A stretch of 64,000 nt of DNA from Alphaproteobacteria bacterium (GCA_030431825.1 JAUIIJ010000004.1:95634-159633); one strand, 5' to 3'; numbered from the stretch's first letter, positions 34,422 through 47,713 are shown. The notes: generated by a model from the letters alone, not told the origin. Translations and numbers: made by a program.

Positions 34422-35207
34422 ATGACAATACTGGAACGTAACGACACCGGGGCCGTGGCGCATCTGACGATGAACGCACCCGACCGGCTCAACGCGCTGT
34501 CAGACGAGATGATCGCCGCCTTGCAGGCCGAATTCGATGCGTTGCGGGACGATTCAGATGTCCGTGCCGTTGTCATCTCGGGTGCCGGCAAGGCGTTCTG
34601 TGCCGGCCATGATCTCAAGCAGATGACCGCCGGTCGTCAGAGCGAAGACGGTGGTCGCGCCTATTTCGCCGACCTTTTCAACCGGTGCACCGCGATGATG
34701 CTGAGCATCCGGTCCCTCCCGCAGCCTGTGATCGCGCAGGTGCACGGCATCGCCACGGCGGCGGGCTGCCAGCTGGTCGCGACCTGCGATCTGGCGGTGG
34801 CTGCCGATGACACCCGGTTCGGGGTCAACGGCGTGAATATCGGCCTTTTCTGCTCGACGCCGATGGTGGCGCTCTCGCGCAACATCCCGCGCAAGCAGGC
34901 CTTCGAGATGCTGACGACAGGCCAGTTCATCGAGGCCCCGCGCGCCGAAGAGCTTGGTCTGATCAACCGGTCTGTCCCCGCGGACCGACTGGCGCGCGAC
35001 ACCACGGAACTCGCAAATCTTCTGGCGTCCAAGCTTGGCAGCGCGGTCAGCATCGGCAAACGCGCGTTCTATGAACAACTCGAACAACCGCTGGAACAGG
35101 CCTATGCGTATTGCGGTGACGTGATGGTTCAGAACATGATGATTCGCGACACCGAAGAGGGAATTGCCGCCTTCATCGACAAGCGCAAACCGGACTGGGC
35201 GCAGTAA
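34422..35207 (+). CDS. Enoyl-CoA hydratase/isomerase family protein, ECHDC3-like
   Basis: 261 aa crotonase fold. Oxyanion-hole segments are FCAGHDLKQM and HGIATAAGCQLVATCD. The two catalytic Glu positions of true hydratases are changed: the first is Gln (GCQL) and the second lies in FGVNGVNIG. With LFCSTP and the C-terminal KRKPDW, this matches the ECHDC3 branch, whose reaction is unresolved. Hydratase activity should not be assumed. ATG 34422 follows GAGGG; an earlier TTG is unlikely. Confidence 0.88.
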   Translation: MTILERNDTGAVAHLTMNAPDRLNALSDEMIAALQAEFDALRDDSDVRAVVISGAGKAFCAGHDLKQMTAGRQSEDGGRAYFADLFNRCTAMMLSIRSLPQPVIAQVHGIATAAGCQLVATCDLAVAADDTRFGVNGVNIGLFCSTPMVALSRNIPRKQAFEMLTTGQFIEAPRAEELGLINRSVPADRLARDTTELANLLASKLGSAVSIGKRAFYEQLEQPLEQAYAYCGDVMVQNMMIRDTEEGIAAFIDKRKPDWAQ

Positions 35208-35247
35208 GGTGCCGGAAACCGCGTGAACAAGGGTCGTTTACCTTTTG

Positions 35248-35278
35248 TTGACGCGGCGCTTTCAATCACAACTAGATT
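35248..35278 (+). promoter_or_regulatory. Possible promoter upstream of trmFO
   Basis: TTGACG (35248-35253) and TAGATT (35273-35278) with a 19-nt spacer, in the 269-bp gap before trmFO. The spacing is long and the -10 is only 4/6. Nothing else recognisable lies in the gap. Confidence 0.25.
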
Positions 35279-35476
35279 GTGTCAAATTTTATTCAAGGCG
35301 CCGGTTTCTCAGGAGTCCGGCACCTGTGAAATGAGGTCGCCGCTGCACGCATGTTCCTCCAGACCGGCTCTCACCGGTTAAACGAATGTCAGCGGCGACC
35401 TGCACGCGCGCAAGCTCCTGGAGCAATCGCCCTTCCCTCGTTGCACCGCTGGCGCCGCTGCCCTAAATGGCCTGTC

Positions 35477-36832
35477 ATGACAGAGACAATTCATATCGTC
35501 GGCGGCGGAATGGCCGGTTCCGAAGCAGCCTGGCAAGCGGCCGAGATGGGCGTGGACGTGGTGATCCACGAAATGCGTCCCAAGGTTGCGACCTTTGCCC
35601 ACAAAACCGGAAACCTCGGGGAAATGGTCTGTTCCAACTCCTTCAGGTCCGATGACTCCGAACAGAATGCGGTGGGTTTGCTGCATTGGGAAATGCGCGC
35701 CGCAAACGGTTTGATCATGTCCGCCGCGGATGCGCACAGGCTGCCCGCCGGCGGCGCGCTCGCCGTGGATCGCGACCCTTTCGCGGAAACCGTGACCGCC
35801 CGGCTGCGCTCGAATCCGCGCATCTCTGTATGTTCCGAAGAGATCACCGCCCTGCCCGACAGCGGCACCTGGATACTGGCCACGGGCCCACTGACATCGG
35901 CGGGGCTTGGCGCTGCCATACAGGCCGAAACCGGGCGCGAAGCCCTGGCCTTTTTCGACGCAATCGCGCCCATCGTCTATTTCGACAGCATCGACATGTC
36001 CAAGGCATGGATGCAATCGCGCTATGACAAGGGTGAAACCGAGGAAGAGCGCACCGCCTATCTCAACTGTCCGATGACGAAAGACCAGTACGAGGCGTTC
36101 ATCGACGCTCTGCTCGCCGCCGACAAGACCGAATTTCACGAGGGCGAAACCGCTGGCTATTTCGATGGCTGCCTGCCCATCGAGGTCATGGCTGAACGCG
36201 GCCGCGAAACCCTGCGCCATGGCCCGATGAAGCCGGTTGGGCTGACAAACCCGCACCAGCCAGACATCAAGGCCCATGCCATCGTGCAATTGCGCCGCGA
36301 CAACGCATTGGGAACATTGTATAATATCGTCGGCTTTCAGACCAAGATGAAATACGGCGCGCAGGCCGACGTGCTGCGCATGATCCCCGGCCTGCAGAAC
36401 GCGCGCTTTGCCCGGCTTGGCGGCATTCACCGCAACACCTTCCTGAATTCACCACGCCTGCTGGATGACCGCATGCGGCTGAAATCTCGGCCCAACATCC
36501 GCTTTGCGGGTCAGATCACCGGTGTCGAGGGCTATGTGGAAAGCGCCGCGATGGGGCTTCTTGCCGGTCGCATGGCCGCCGCCGAATGTCTGGGCCGGGA
36601 TATCGCACCACCGCCTCCGACAACCGCAACCGGGGCGCTGATAACCCACATCACCGGCGGGGCCGATGCCAGGACCTTTCAGCCGATGAACGTAAATTTC
36701 GGCCTGTTTCCCCCCGTGGACGGCCTGAAAGGCGGCCGCCGTGGCCGCAAGGACCGGTACAAGGCCTATACCGACCGCGCCAAGGCGGACTGGCAGGGCT
36801 GGCTGCGCCATTCTGCTCTGGACGTCGCCTGA
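35477..36832 (+). CDS. trmFO: Methylenetetrahydrofolate--tRNA-(uracil-5-)-methyltransferase TrmFO
   Basis: 451 aa folate/FAD-dependent enzyme making m5U54 in tRNA. The FAD-binding start [19 protein letters not shown], the conserved CSNSFRSDD segment, PMKPVGL and [24 protein letters not shown] are diagnostic. The start ATG 35477 agrees with the family N-terminus; a longer frame from 35351 lacks family character. It precedes a methyltransferase and gluQ on the same strand, all RNA/translation-related or of unknown substrate. Confidence 0.95.
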   Translation: MTETIHIVGGGMAGSEAAWQAAEMGVDVVIHEMRPKVATFAHKTGNLGEMVCSNSFRSDDSEQNAVGLLHWEMRAANGLIMSAADAHRLPAGGALAVDRDPFAETVTARLRSNPRISVCSEEITALPDSGTWILATGPLTSAGLGAAIQAETGREALAFFDAIAPIVYFDSIDMSKAWMQSRYDKGETEEERTAYLNCPMTKDQYEAFIDALLAADKTEFHEGETAGYFDGCLPIEVMAERGRETLRHGPMKPVGLTNPHQPDIKAHAIVQLRRDNALGTLYNIVGFQTKMKYGAQADVLRMIPGLQNARFARLGGIHRNTFLNSPRLLDDRMRLKSRPNIRFAGQITGVEGYVESAAMGLLAGRMAAAECLGRDIAPPPPTTATGALITHITGGADARTFQPMNVNFGLFPPVDGLKGGRRGRKDRYKAYTDRAKADWQGWLRHSALDVA

Positions 36833-36854
36833 TATTGCCGCCTAAGCTGGCGAC

Positions 36855-37469
36855 ATGAGCAACGGATTTCTCGACAAGGCCTATGGCGCGCGCGATGCCG
36901 CCGGCACGCGCAGCCTCTATGATGACTGGGCCAGCAGCTACGAGGCCGAAGTGGCCGAAAACGGTTACGCCACGCCGGGACGCTGCGCCGCCGCCCTCAG
37001 GACATATAGCAGCGACCAGAACCTGCCGATCCTGGACTTTGGCTGCGGCACCGGCCTGTCGGGCCTGGCGCTCAAGCTACAGGGTTTCACCTGCATTGAC
37101 GGTGTCGACCTGTCCGCCGAGATGCTCGATCAGGCCCGTGCCAAAGCCCTGTATCGCAATCTCGACCAGATCGGCCCGGACACCCCCCTCGCCCATGCCC
37201 CCGGCGACTATGCCGCGATCGCCGCGATCGGCGTCATCGGCGCCGGAGCGGCCCCGATCTCGGTATTCGACACCCTGATGAACGGTCTGGACGCGGGCGG
37301 CTTGCTCGTGTTTTCATTCAACGACCACGCGCTTGACGATCCGTCCAACGAAGGCCGCCTGAACGAATATCTCGATTGCGGCGCCGCGCGATTGCTGTTC
37401 AGGGAACATGGCGATCACCTGCCGGGCATCAACCTGAAAAGCAATGTATACGTAATTGAAAAGACGTGA
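36855..37469 (+). CDS. Class I SAM-dependent methyltransferase
   Basis: 204 aa. SAM motif I is ILDFGCGTGLSGLAL, and motif post-I is GVDLSAEMLDQARAKALY. The N-terminal AYGARDAAGTRSLYDDWASSYE is typical of small-molecule methyltransferases of the UbiE/TPR-linked group. Substrate unknown. Its stop overlaps the GTG start of gluQ (GTGA), so the two are co-translated. Confidence 0.8.
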   Translation: MSNGFLDKAYGARDAAGTRSLYDDWASSYEAEVAENGYATPGRCAAALRTYSSDQNLPILDFGCGTGLSGLALKLQGFTCIDGVDLSAEMLDQARAKALYRNLDQIGPDTPLAHAPGDYAAIAAIGVIGAGAAPISVFDTLMNGLDAGGLLVFSFNDHALDDPSNEGRLNEYLDCGAARLLFREHGDHLPGINLKSNVYVIEKT

Positions 37470-38335
37470 CATTCCGCACCCGATTTGCGCCGTCTCCGAC
37501 GGGGCCGCTGCATCTGGGCCATGCCTATTCCGCTCTGCTGGCACATGACATGGCGATGTCGCGGAATGGTCGGTTCCTGCTCCGCATCGAAGACATCGAC
37601 CAGAGCCGCGCCCGGCCCGAGTGGTATGCTGCCATCGAGGATGACCTGCACTGGCTCGGAATCACCTGGTCCGGGAAAGTGCTGCGCCAGTCGGACCGGG
37701 CTGCAAGCTATTCTGCCGCCCTCCAAACGCTCTGGTCCCGTGGCCTGCTCTATCCCTGCACCTGTTCGCGGCGCGATATCGAGGTGGCGGCCTCCGCACC
37801 GCAAGAAGGCGCACCGCATCATGGGCCTGACGGGCTGATCTATCCCGGCACATGCCGTCCGAACACCCCCCGCAGCGCGCAGCGCTGCCCCGAAGACACT
37901 CCGCTGCGCCTGGATGTCCGCCGCGCTCTGGCTACCCTAGGGGACGAGCCGCCGACATTCCGTGAAACCGGATCGGGGCCGGGTGGCGAAACCGGAACGA
38001 TCACCATATCCGGCGCGTGTTTGCGCGATGACGTCGGCGACGTGGTCCTGCGCCGACGCAACATGGGCACCTCCTATCACCTGTCGGTTGTGCTCGACGA
38101 CGCGGCGCAGGGCGTCAGCCACGTCGTGCGCGGCCGGGATCTGTTCGAAGCCACCCGAATCCACGTGCTGTTGCAGCGCCTCCTGAACCTGCCGACTCCA
38201 TGCTACCATCATCACCGGCTGATCCGGGACTCAAACGGCAAACGCCTCGCCAAGCGCGATGACGCGCGTGCAATTGCCAGATACCGCGCCGAGGGGGCAA
38301 CGCCCTGCGACATCCGTTCGATGATCGGGCTCTGA
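37466..38335 (+). CDS. gluQ: Glutamyl-Q tRNA(Asp) synthetase
   Basis: 289 aa, a truncated GluRS lacking the anticodon-binding domain. It glutamylates queuosine at position 34 of tRNA-Asp. HIGH-type motif HLGH in TRFAPSPTGPLHLGHAYSA, IEDIDQSRARPEW, zinc-site PCTCSRRDIE with YPGTC, and the KMSKS-type KRLAKRDDA are all present. GTG start at 37466 overlaps the upstream methyltransferase stop. Confidence 0.94.
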   Translation: MTFRTRFAPSPTGPLHLGHAYSALLAHDMAMSRNGRFLLRIEDIDQSRARPEWYAAIEDDLHWLGITWSGKVLRQSDRAASYSAALQTLWSRGLLYPCTCSRRDIEVAASAPQEGAPHHGPDGLIYPGTCRPNTPRSAQRCPEDTPLRLDVRRALATLGDEPPTFRETGSGPGGETGTITISGACLRDDVGDVVLRRRNMGTSYHLSVVLDDAAQGVSHVVRGRDLFEATRIHVLLQRLLNLPTPCYHHHRLIRDSNGKRLAKRDDARAIARYRAEGATPCDIRSMIGL

Positions 38336-38361
38336 GCGGGCCCCTTCATCTTTGTCCAAAT

Positions 38362-38393
38362 ACTCCGGGGAGTTTGAGGGGCAGCGCCCCTCA
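38362..38393. repeat. Rhodobacteraceae-type intergenic hairpin element (bidirectional terminator)
   Basis: Two adjacent dyads: ACTCC-GG-GGAGT (38362-38373) and TGAGGGGC-AGC-GCCCCTCA (38375-38393), preceded by CATCTTTGTCCAAAT. The arrangement 'CAAATACTCCGGGG ... GGGGCAGCGCCCC' is, from memory, a dispersed element between convergent genes in this family. Here it lies between the convergent gluQ and hisI, where it would stop transcripts from both sides. Confidence 0.6.
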
Positions 38394-38398
38394 TCCCG

Positions 38399-38761
38399 TC
38401 AATCCTGTTGCGGCGCCATCAACTCCACCTCGGCGCCGTCACGCACCGCGGTGTAAAAACAACTGCGCCGGTTGGTATGGCAGGCCGGCCCCGTCTGCCG
38501 CACGATCACCAGCACACAATCCCTGTCGCAATCGATCCGGAACTCGACCAGTTCCTGCACATGGCCCGAACTTTCCCCCTTGACCCAGAATGCCTGCCGC
38601 GATCGGGACCAATAGGTCACCCGCCCCGAATCCAGCGTTCTGCGTACCGAGTCCGCGTTCATCCACGCCATCATCAGCACTTCGCCGCTCACCGAATCCT
38701 GCGCAACGGCCGGGATCAGCCCGGCGTCATTATAGACCAAGGTATCGGGTTCGAAGGACAT
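38399..38761 (-). CDS. hisI: Phosphoribosyl-AMP cyclohydrolase
   Basis: 120 aa, third step of histidine synthesis. The metal-binding segment FRIDCDRDCVLVIVRQ and GPACHTNRRSCFY carry the conserved Asp/Cys ligands; MMAWMNADSVRRTLDSGRVTYWSRSR is the substrate region. It is the stand-alone form without a HisE domain. Confidence 0.96.
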   Translation of the reverse strand: MSFEPDTLVYNDAGLIPAVAQDSVSGEVLMMAWMNADSVRRTLDSGRVTYWSRSRQAFWVKGESSGHVQELVEFRIDCDRDCVLVIVRQTGPACHTNRRSCFYTAVRDGAEVELMAPQQD

Positions 38762-38828
38762 CGCGTAAAACCTTTTGCATCACAGTCTTGCGGCCTTATG
38801 TATGAGGAAGTCAGCAAGAGGGAAAGAC

Positions 38829-39281
38829 ATGTCCGGCGATACCGATCTGATCAAGCTCTATTCGGCCCGCATTCTCGCGCTGGCCGCGGATATTCCGCAT
38901 CTTGAACGGCTCGATGCTCCGGACGCGACGATCAAGAAGCGCTCGCCGCTTTGCGGCTCCACAGTCACCGTCGACGTGCAGGTCGAGGATGGCCGGATCA
39001 CCGGATTTGGCCAGGACGTCAAGGCCTGCGCCCTCGGGCAGGCCTCCGCCTCGGTTGTCGGCGGCGCGGTCATCGGCACCACGCGCTCACAGGTCGAAAC
39101 CGCTCGCGACCAGCTCAAGGCCATGCTGAAACAGGACGGGCCGGTGCCCGATGCCCCGTTTGACGGGCTAGAAGTGCTGATCCCGGCGCGCGGCTACAAG
39201 AACCGCCACGCCTCGATCCTGCTCGCCCTCGATGCCACTGCCGAAGCGATGAAACAGGCCGAACAGGCCAACTGCGCCTGA
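38829..39281 (+). CDS. IscU/NifU-like iron-sulfur cluster scaffold protein
   Basis: 150 aa. It has the SUF/IscU fold, with candidate cluster cysteines in KRSPLCGST and KACALGQAS; a third Cys is next to the C-terminus (ANCA) rather than in the usual central helix. GQASASVVGGAVIG matches the IscU helix. No isc or suf genes are adjacent, so this may be the divergent scaffold typical of Rhodobacterales beside hisI. ATG 38829 follows GAGGG. Confidence 0.82.
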   Translation: MSGDTDLIKLYSARILALAADIPHLERLDAPDATIKKRSPLCGSTVTVDVQVEDGRITGFGQDVKACALGQASASVVGGAVIGTTRSQVETARDQLKAMLKQDGPVPDAPFDGLEVLIPARGYKNRHASILLALDATAEAMKQAEQANCA

Positions 39282-39286
39282 TCATG

Positions 39287-39325
39287 AAAAAAAAACCGCC
39301 GCACATCCCGGGCGGATGGCGGCGG
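39287..39325 (-). terminator. Rho-independent terminator for the 40-aa peptide transcript
   Basis: On the minus strand CCGCCGC-CATCC pairs with GGATG-(T)-GCGGCGG, followed by nine T residues. It lies about 155 nt past the stop of the small gene, giving a long 3' untranslated region (39326-39480) in which no further gene is seen. Confidence 0.85.
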
Positions 39326-39480
39326 CAGTCAAAGCTCTCTCACGCGGGATCCGGAACGACCGGTGGGGCCAGAGGCAAGGCCCCGGAGAGGCAGGACACC
39401 CCCCCGATATACTGCATCGAAATAGGACGGGATGCAGGTCGTCCGGCATGAGATCGCAGGCAGAAACAGGAAAACTCGTA

Positions 39481-39603
39481 TCAATAAACCCCGGGCAGGT
39501 GCAGCGCGACCACCAGCATCACGACCAGCGCCCCCGCCCCGATTGCATCCTGCAAAAGGGTATCCTGGGTGCGGCGAAGGGCGGTTCTGATCTGGTTCAT
39601 CAT
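39481..39603 (-). CDS. Small single-span membrane peptide (40 aa) with LexA-like boxes
   Basis: An amphipathic, basic N-terminus (MMNQIRTALRRTQDTLLQD) leads into one hydrophobic helix (IGAGALVVMLVVALHL) ending PGVY. Ribosome site GGGAGAGCC precedes the first of two tandem ATGs. Upstream lie a GAAC-N7-GAAC box and a second near-consensus box, and a good terminator follows, so it looks like a complete transcription unit. Its size and single helix recall SOS-induced small membrane peptides (TisB, DinQ), but no homology is claimed. Confidence 0.7.
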   Translation of the reverse strand: MMNQIRTALRRTQDTLLQDAIGAGALVVMLVVALHLPGVY

Positions 39604-39637
39604 GTCGTCGGCTCTCCCGGTCGGCAATTAAGCATTT

Positions 39638-39652
39638 GTTGACCTTTTGTTC
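39638..39652 (-). promoter_or_regulatory. Second LexA-like box (near consensus)
   Basis: GTTG-ACCTTTT-GTTC on the plus strand: correct N7 spacing with one mismatch to GTTC-N7-GTTC. It lies 35 bp before the 40-aa peptide start, between that gene and the perfect box. Confidence 0.45.
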
Positions 39653-39675
39653 TCATTTTTACCGCCATCGGTCAA

Positions 39676-39690
39676 GAACTTTTTAAGAAC
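39676..39690 (-). promoter_or_regulatory. LexA (SOS) box, perfect GTTC-N7-GTTC
   Basis: GAAC-TTTTTAA-GAAC on the plus strand, i.e. GTTC-N7-GTTC on the strand of the 40-aa gene, which is the alphaproteobacterial LexA consensus. Two more GAAC half-sites follow at 39697 and 39707 with N6 spacing. TTGACC directly abuts the box and could be the -35. The site is between the recG stop and the small gene. Confidence 0.65.
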
Positions 39691-39717
39691 ATTTGTGAAC
39701 CTACCGGAACAAAACTG

Positions 39718-43946
<4,229 letters not shown>

Positions 43947-44059
43947 TCAGACCAGTGATAGGGCGCAGCAGCGGTCAGGTCCAGATCGCAATCTCTGTGA
44001 GTGGTGGTCTCATCCCCTGCCCGACCGGTCCGGGGTGCAATGCCGTGTTCCCGTGCCCG

Positions 44060-44776
44060 CTAGGCGCCTACCGCGATTCGCGGGCCCGATAGCTGATCGT
44101 CCTGTGGATCGCGCAACACATACCCGCGGCCCCAAACCGTTTCGATGTAATTGTCGCCATCGGTGGCATTGCTCAGCTTTTTGCGAAGTTTGCAAATGAA
44201 CACATCGATGATCTTGAGTTCGGGCTCATCCATGCCGCCATAAAGATGGTTGAGAAACATCTCCTTGGTCAGGGTCGTGCCCTTGCGAAGGCTCAGCAAT
44301 TCCAGCATCTGGTATTCCTTGCCGGTCAGGTGCACCGGCTGATCGCCCGCGCTGACGGTTTTCGCGTCAAGGTTGACCGATATCTTCCCGGTGTGAATGA
44401 TCGACTGCGAATGCCCTTTTGATCTGCGGATAATTGCGTGGATGCGCGCGACAAGCTCTTCGCGGTGAAATGGTTTGGTCAGGTAATCATCCGCGCCAAA
44501 ACCGAATCCCTTGATCTTGTTTTCGGTATCGTCCGCCCCCGACAGGATCAGAATCGGCGTCTCGACCCGCGCCATGCGCAACTGGCGCAGAACGTCGTGA
44601 CCGTGCATATCCGGAAGATTCAAATCAAGAAGAATAAGATCATAGTCATACAGCTTTGCCAGGTCGATGCCTTCTTCGCCCAGGTCGGTCGCATAGACAT
44701 TCAAATTGGCGTGCGTCAGCATCAATTCGATGCTCTTTGACGTCGTTGGATCATCCTCAACCAATAATACGCGCAT
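44060..44776 (-). CDS. ctrA: Cell-cycle master response regulator CtrA
   Basis: 238 aa OmpR-type regulator. Receiver domain with D51 phosphoacceptor ([16 protein letters not shown]) and K101; winged helix with [51 protein letters not shown], which is the CtrA recognition region. In Rhodobacterales CtrA controls motility, gene transfer agent and quorum-linked genes rather than replication. A TTAA-N7-TTAC site upstream suggests autoregulation. sciP lies just upstream on the same strand. Confidence 0.97.
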   Translation of the reverse strand: MRVLLVEDDPTTSKSIELMLTHANLNVYATDLGEEGIDLAKLYDYDLILLDLNLPDMHGHDVLRQLRMARVETPILILSGADDTENKIKGFGFGADDYLTKPFHREELVARIHAIIRRSKGHSQSIIHTGKISVNLDAKTVSAGDQPVHLTGKEYQMLELLSLRKGTTLTKEMFLNHLYGGMDEPELKIIDVFICKLRKKLSNATDGDNYIETVWGRGYVLRDPQDDQLSGPRIAVGA

Positions 44777-44833
44777 TCCGAGTTCTCCGCCTCAATCGTT
44801 TTCCCGTTCCGCATTAACCTTGAACAAGAAAAG

Positions 44834-44848
44834 TTAACCGTGCGTTAC
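44834..44848 (-). promoter_or_regulatory. Candidate CtrA-binding site upstream of ctrA
   Basis: TTAA-CCGTGCG-TTAC, one base from the TTAA-N7-TTAA consensus, 58 bp before the ctrA ATG. A separate TTAACC half-site is at 44814-44819. Both lie between ctrA and sciP. Confidence 0.5.
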
Positions 44849-44874
44849 CGTCGAAATAACTATGGCATTGCAAC

Positions 44875-45153
44875 TTATGGTTGTCGATACTTTTTCAGAG
44901 CCGTTGCTTTCAACGCATCTTCGCCATGATCGGCGACGGCGGCAACCCAGCTTTTGAACTCTTCATCGCTCAACCCGTATTTTCTCAATGCGTCCGATTG
45001 CGTTATCAGCCCGTAAAGAACCCCCCGCACGACCGCCGCCTTGCGCGAGGCAACCCAGCGCCGGGTATTCGGCGCGGGCAAATCGGCCCGCGTCATGATC
45101 GTTCCGTCCGGAAGCGTCACGGCACGCGGCCCCTCCACCTTTTTCAGAAACAT
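44875..45153 (-). CDS. sciP: SciP-like CtrA inhibitor (DUF1153)
   Basis: 92 aa. The conserved core LPDGTIMTRADLPAPNTRRWVASRKAAVV and the helix-turn-helix segment ALRKYGLSDEEFKSWVAAV match the DUF1153/SciP family. In Caulobacter this protein binds CtrA and blocks activation of its promoters. Adjacency to ctrA, 98 bp upstream on the same strand, supports the call. ATG follows GAGGAATGACAG. Confidence 0.9.
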   Translation of the reverse strand: MFLKKVEGPRAVTLPDGTIMTRADLPAPNTRRWVASRKAAVVRGVLYGLITQSDALRKYGLSDEEFKSWVAAVADHGEDALKATALKKYRQP

Positions 45154-45220
45154 CTGTCATTCCTCTGCTTCACCCCCGTCAACGTGAAGCAGCAGGCTTA
45201 ACGAGGCATGAAACCGCCCC

Positions 45221-45248
45221 TTGAGAGTCTGTACGATTTTCCTATATT
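45221..45248 (+). promoter_or_regulatory. Sigma-70-type promoter for mnmA
   Basis: TTGAGA (45221-45226), 16-nt spacer, TATATT (45243-45248). Both hexamers are 5/6 matches. The -10 ends 36 bp before the mnmA ATG. Confidence 0.6.
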
Positions 45249-45284
45249 CTGCGAGGCCTTCCCAACCGCGCAGGAGACGCCGAC

Positions 45285-46427
45285 ATGGCGCTGGATTCAG
45301 ACACCCCGTTCAATTCTCTCGGCTTTGCCAAACCCCCGGCCGAAACGCGGGTCGTCGTGGCCATGTCCGGCGGGGTCGACAGTTCCGTCGTGGCGGCCCT
45401 GCTCGCGGATGAGGGATATGATGTCGTCGGCGTGACGCTGCAACTGTATGATCACGGCGCGGCGCTTGCAAAGAAAGGCGCCTGCTGCGCGGGGCTCGAC
45501 ATTCATGATGCACGTCGCGTTGCCGAAGAGCGGGGCTTTCCGCATTACGTGCTGGACTACGAGAATATCTTCAAGGATGCGGTGATCGACGAATTCGCCG
45601 ACAGTTACCTGGCCGGTGCAACACCGGTGCCGTGCATCCGATGCAACGAGCGGGTCAAGTTCAAGGATTTGCTGGAAACGGCCAGGGATCTCGATGCCGA
45701 CTGCATGGCGACGGGCCACTACATCCAGCGCAAGATCGGCACGCACGGCGCGGAATTGCACAGCGCCGAGGATGCCGCGCGGGACCAATCCTATTTCCTG
45801 TTCTCCACGACCCCGGAACAGCTCGATTTCCTGCGCTTTCCGCTCGGGCATTTGCCGTCCAAGGCGGAAACCCGCACCCTCGCGGCAAAATACGGGCTGA
45901 GTGTCGCCGACAAACCGGACAGCCAAGACATCTGCTTTGTCCCCAACGGCAACTATGCGGCGGTGATCGAGAAGCTGCGCCCGGACGCAGCCGACCCCGG
46001 CGACATCGTGCATGCGGACGGCCGGGTGCTGGGGCATCACGAGGGAATCATCCACTACACGATCGGTCAGCGGCGCGGTCTGGGTATCGGCGGACTGTCC
46101 GAGCCGCTCTATGTGGTAAAGCTCGACGTCGAGAAACGGCAGGTCATCGTCGGTCCCAAAGAGTTGCTGGCAACCCGCACCGTGCCCGTGCGCGAGATCA
46201 ACTGGCTGGGCGATGCCCCCCTGACGAGCCAGCCGGAATGGCATATTTCGGTCAAGGTCCGCTCGACCCGCCCCCCGCGCGAGGCGATCCTGCGCCCGTT
46301 GAGCGATACGACTGCAACCGTCGAACTGTTCGACCCCGAAGAAGGCGTGTCACCTGGCCAGGCCTGCGTGTTCTACGAAACCGGAGGCAGCCGTGTCCTT
46401 GGTGGCGGGTGGATCTGGCGCGGTTGA
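45285..46427 (+). CDS. mnmA: tRNA-specific 2-thiouridylase MnmA
   Basis: 380 aa. It makes s2U34 in tRNA-Lys/Glu/Gln. The PP-loop SGGVDSS (residues 28-34), catalytic Cys in [11 protein letters not shown] and the persulfide Cys in [11 protein letters not shown] are present, followed by the C-terminal barrel. It has a slightly longer N-terminus than E. coli. Convergent with lpxB; 46428-46561 between them shows no gene or strong terminator. Confidence 0.96.
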   Translation: MALDSDTPFNSLGFAKPPAETRVVVAMSGGVDSSVVAALLADEGYDVVGVTLQLYDHGAALAKKGACCAGLDIHDARRVAEERGFPHYVLDYENIFKDAVIDEFADSYLAGATPVPCIRCNERVKFKDLLETARDLDADCMATGHYIQRKIGTHGAELHSAEDAARDQSYFLFSTTPEQLDFLRFPLGHLPSKAETRTLAAKYGLSVADKPDSQDICFVPNGNYAAVIEKLRPDAADPGDIVHADGRVLGHHEGIIHYTIGQRRGLGIGGLSEPLYVVKLDVEKRQVIVGPKELLATRTVPVREINWLGDAPLTSQPEWHISVKVRSTRPPREAILRPLSDTTATVELFDPEEGVSPGQACVFYETGGSRVLGGGWIWRG

Positions 46428-46561
46428 TCCCGGCGTTCACGCGCACCGGGCAGCCGCTCTGTCGTTAGCGCCCGGTACGGCAAGCCGCGTCGCCGATGCG
46501 CAAGGCCGGAGGCAGCATCATTCCGGCGCTGTCGGTGGTGCCCGGAGCGTCGATCGCCGCC

Positions 46562-47713
46562 TCAGAGCCGCGCCAGCACGGCTTGTGCCGCCCGCAAGCC
46601 CGGCGCATCCCCGCCCAGACCCAACCGCTGCATCGTCACTTCCATCGCCTGACGCTGCGCATCGGGTTCGGCCAGCACGGTGTTCAACGCTTGCGCGATC
46701 TGTTCCGGCTCGCAGTCGGGGCCGAGGCATTCCGGGACCACTCGGGTATCGCTCACCAGGTTCACCAGCGTAACCGTATCAATCAGCGCCATGCGGCTGA
46801 TGATCTGCCAGCTCAGCCAGTTGAACGTATAGGCCACGACCATCGGGGTCTGCGCCGCCGCCAGTTCCAGCGACACCGTGCCCGACGCAGCAAGGGCCAC
46901 GTCCGCCGCCCGGAACGCGGCCTGCTTGTGCGCGCGCGCCTGTGCGGGGTCGAAATCCGCCGGGTCGATGACCACGGTGCCCACCGGCCAGTCCGCCACA
47001 CGTTCGCGCACGAGACCGGCCACCGGCGCCGCCGCCGGAACCACGATCCGCAAATCCGGGTGCGATTGCGCCAACCGCGACAGCGCCCGGCCGAATACCG
47101 GCGTCAGCCGCGATACCTCGCCCTTGCGCGACCCCGGCAGCACAAGCGCGAACCGTTGGTCGCCCAGATCAAAGGTCGCGCGAAATGCGCTTACCTCTTC
47201 GGGGGTGGCCTGTGGTTCGGCGACAACCGGGTGTCCTACAAAATCACAGTCCATACCCGCCGCTTCCATATAGGGCGGCTCGAACGGAAACAGCGCAAGA
47301 ACCTGATCGATCATCTGCGCCATCTTCTGCGCGCGCCGGGGGCGCCATGCCCACACGGTCGGCGCGACGTAATGCACGGTGCGGATCGGTGCCGCCGCCT
47401 TGACCAGCCTGGCCACGCGCAGACAGAAATCCGGGCTGTCGATGGTGATGAGCACGTCCGGCCGCTCGGAGATCACCGCCTGCGCGGTCTCGGCAATACG
47501 GCGCTTCAGATGCGCGTATTTCGGTAACACTTCGGCAATCCCCATGACGCTGAGTTCGTCCATGGGAAACCGGCTTTGCAGACCCTGCGCCTGCATCAGC
47601 GCGCCGCCGACGCCCTGAAACTCGACATCTGGCACGAGGCTGCGCAGGCCCTGCATCAACGCGCCGCCAAGACGGTCACCCGAAGGCTCTCCGGCAATCA
47701 GAAAGACCCGCAT
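46562..47713 (-). CDS. lpxB: Lipid-A-disaccharide synthase
   Basis: 383 aa GT19 glycosyltransferase joining UDP-diacylglucosamine and lipid X. N-terminal FLIAGEPSGDRLGGALM and VLPGSRKGEV, plus ASGTVSLELAAAQTPMVVAY, are diagnostic. Peripheral inner-membrane enzyme. It is the last gene of the long minus-strand envelope operon; ATG overlaps the lpxI stop by one base. Confidence 0.96.
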   Translation of the reverse strand: MRVFLIAGEPSGDRLGGALMQGLRSLVPDVEFQGVGGALMQAQGLQSRFPMDELSVMGIAEVLPKYAHLKRRIAETAQAVISERPDVLITIDSPDFCLRVARLVKAAAPIRTVHYVAPTVWAWRPRRAQKMAQMIDQVLALFPFEPPYMEAAGMDCDFVGHPVVAEPQATPEEVSAFRATFDLGDQRFALVLPGSRKGEVSRLTPVFGRALSRLAQSHPDLRIVVPAAAPVAGLVRERVADWPVGTVVIDPADFDPAQARAHKQAAFRAADVALAASGTVSLELAAAQTPMVVAYTFNWLSWQIISRMALIDTVTLVNLVSDTRVVPECLGPDCEPEQIAQALNTVLAEPDAQRQAMEVTMQRLGLGGDAPGLRAAQAVLARL

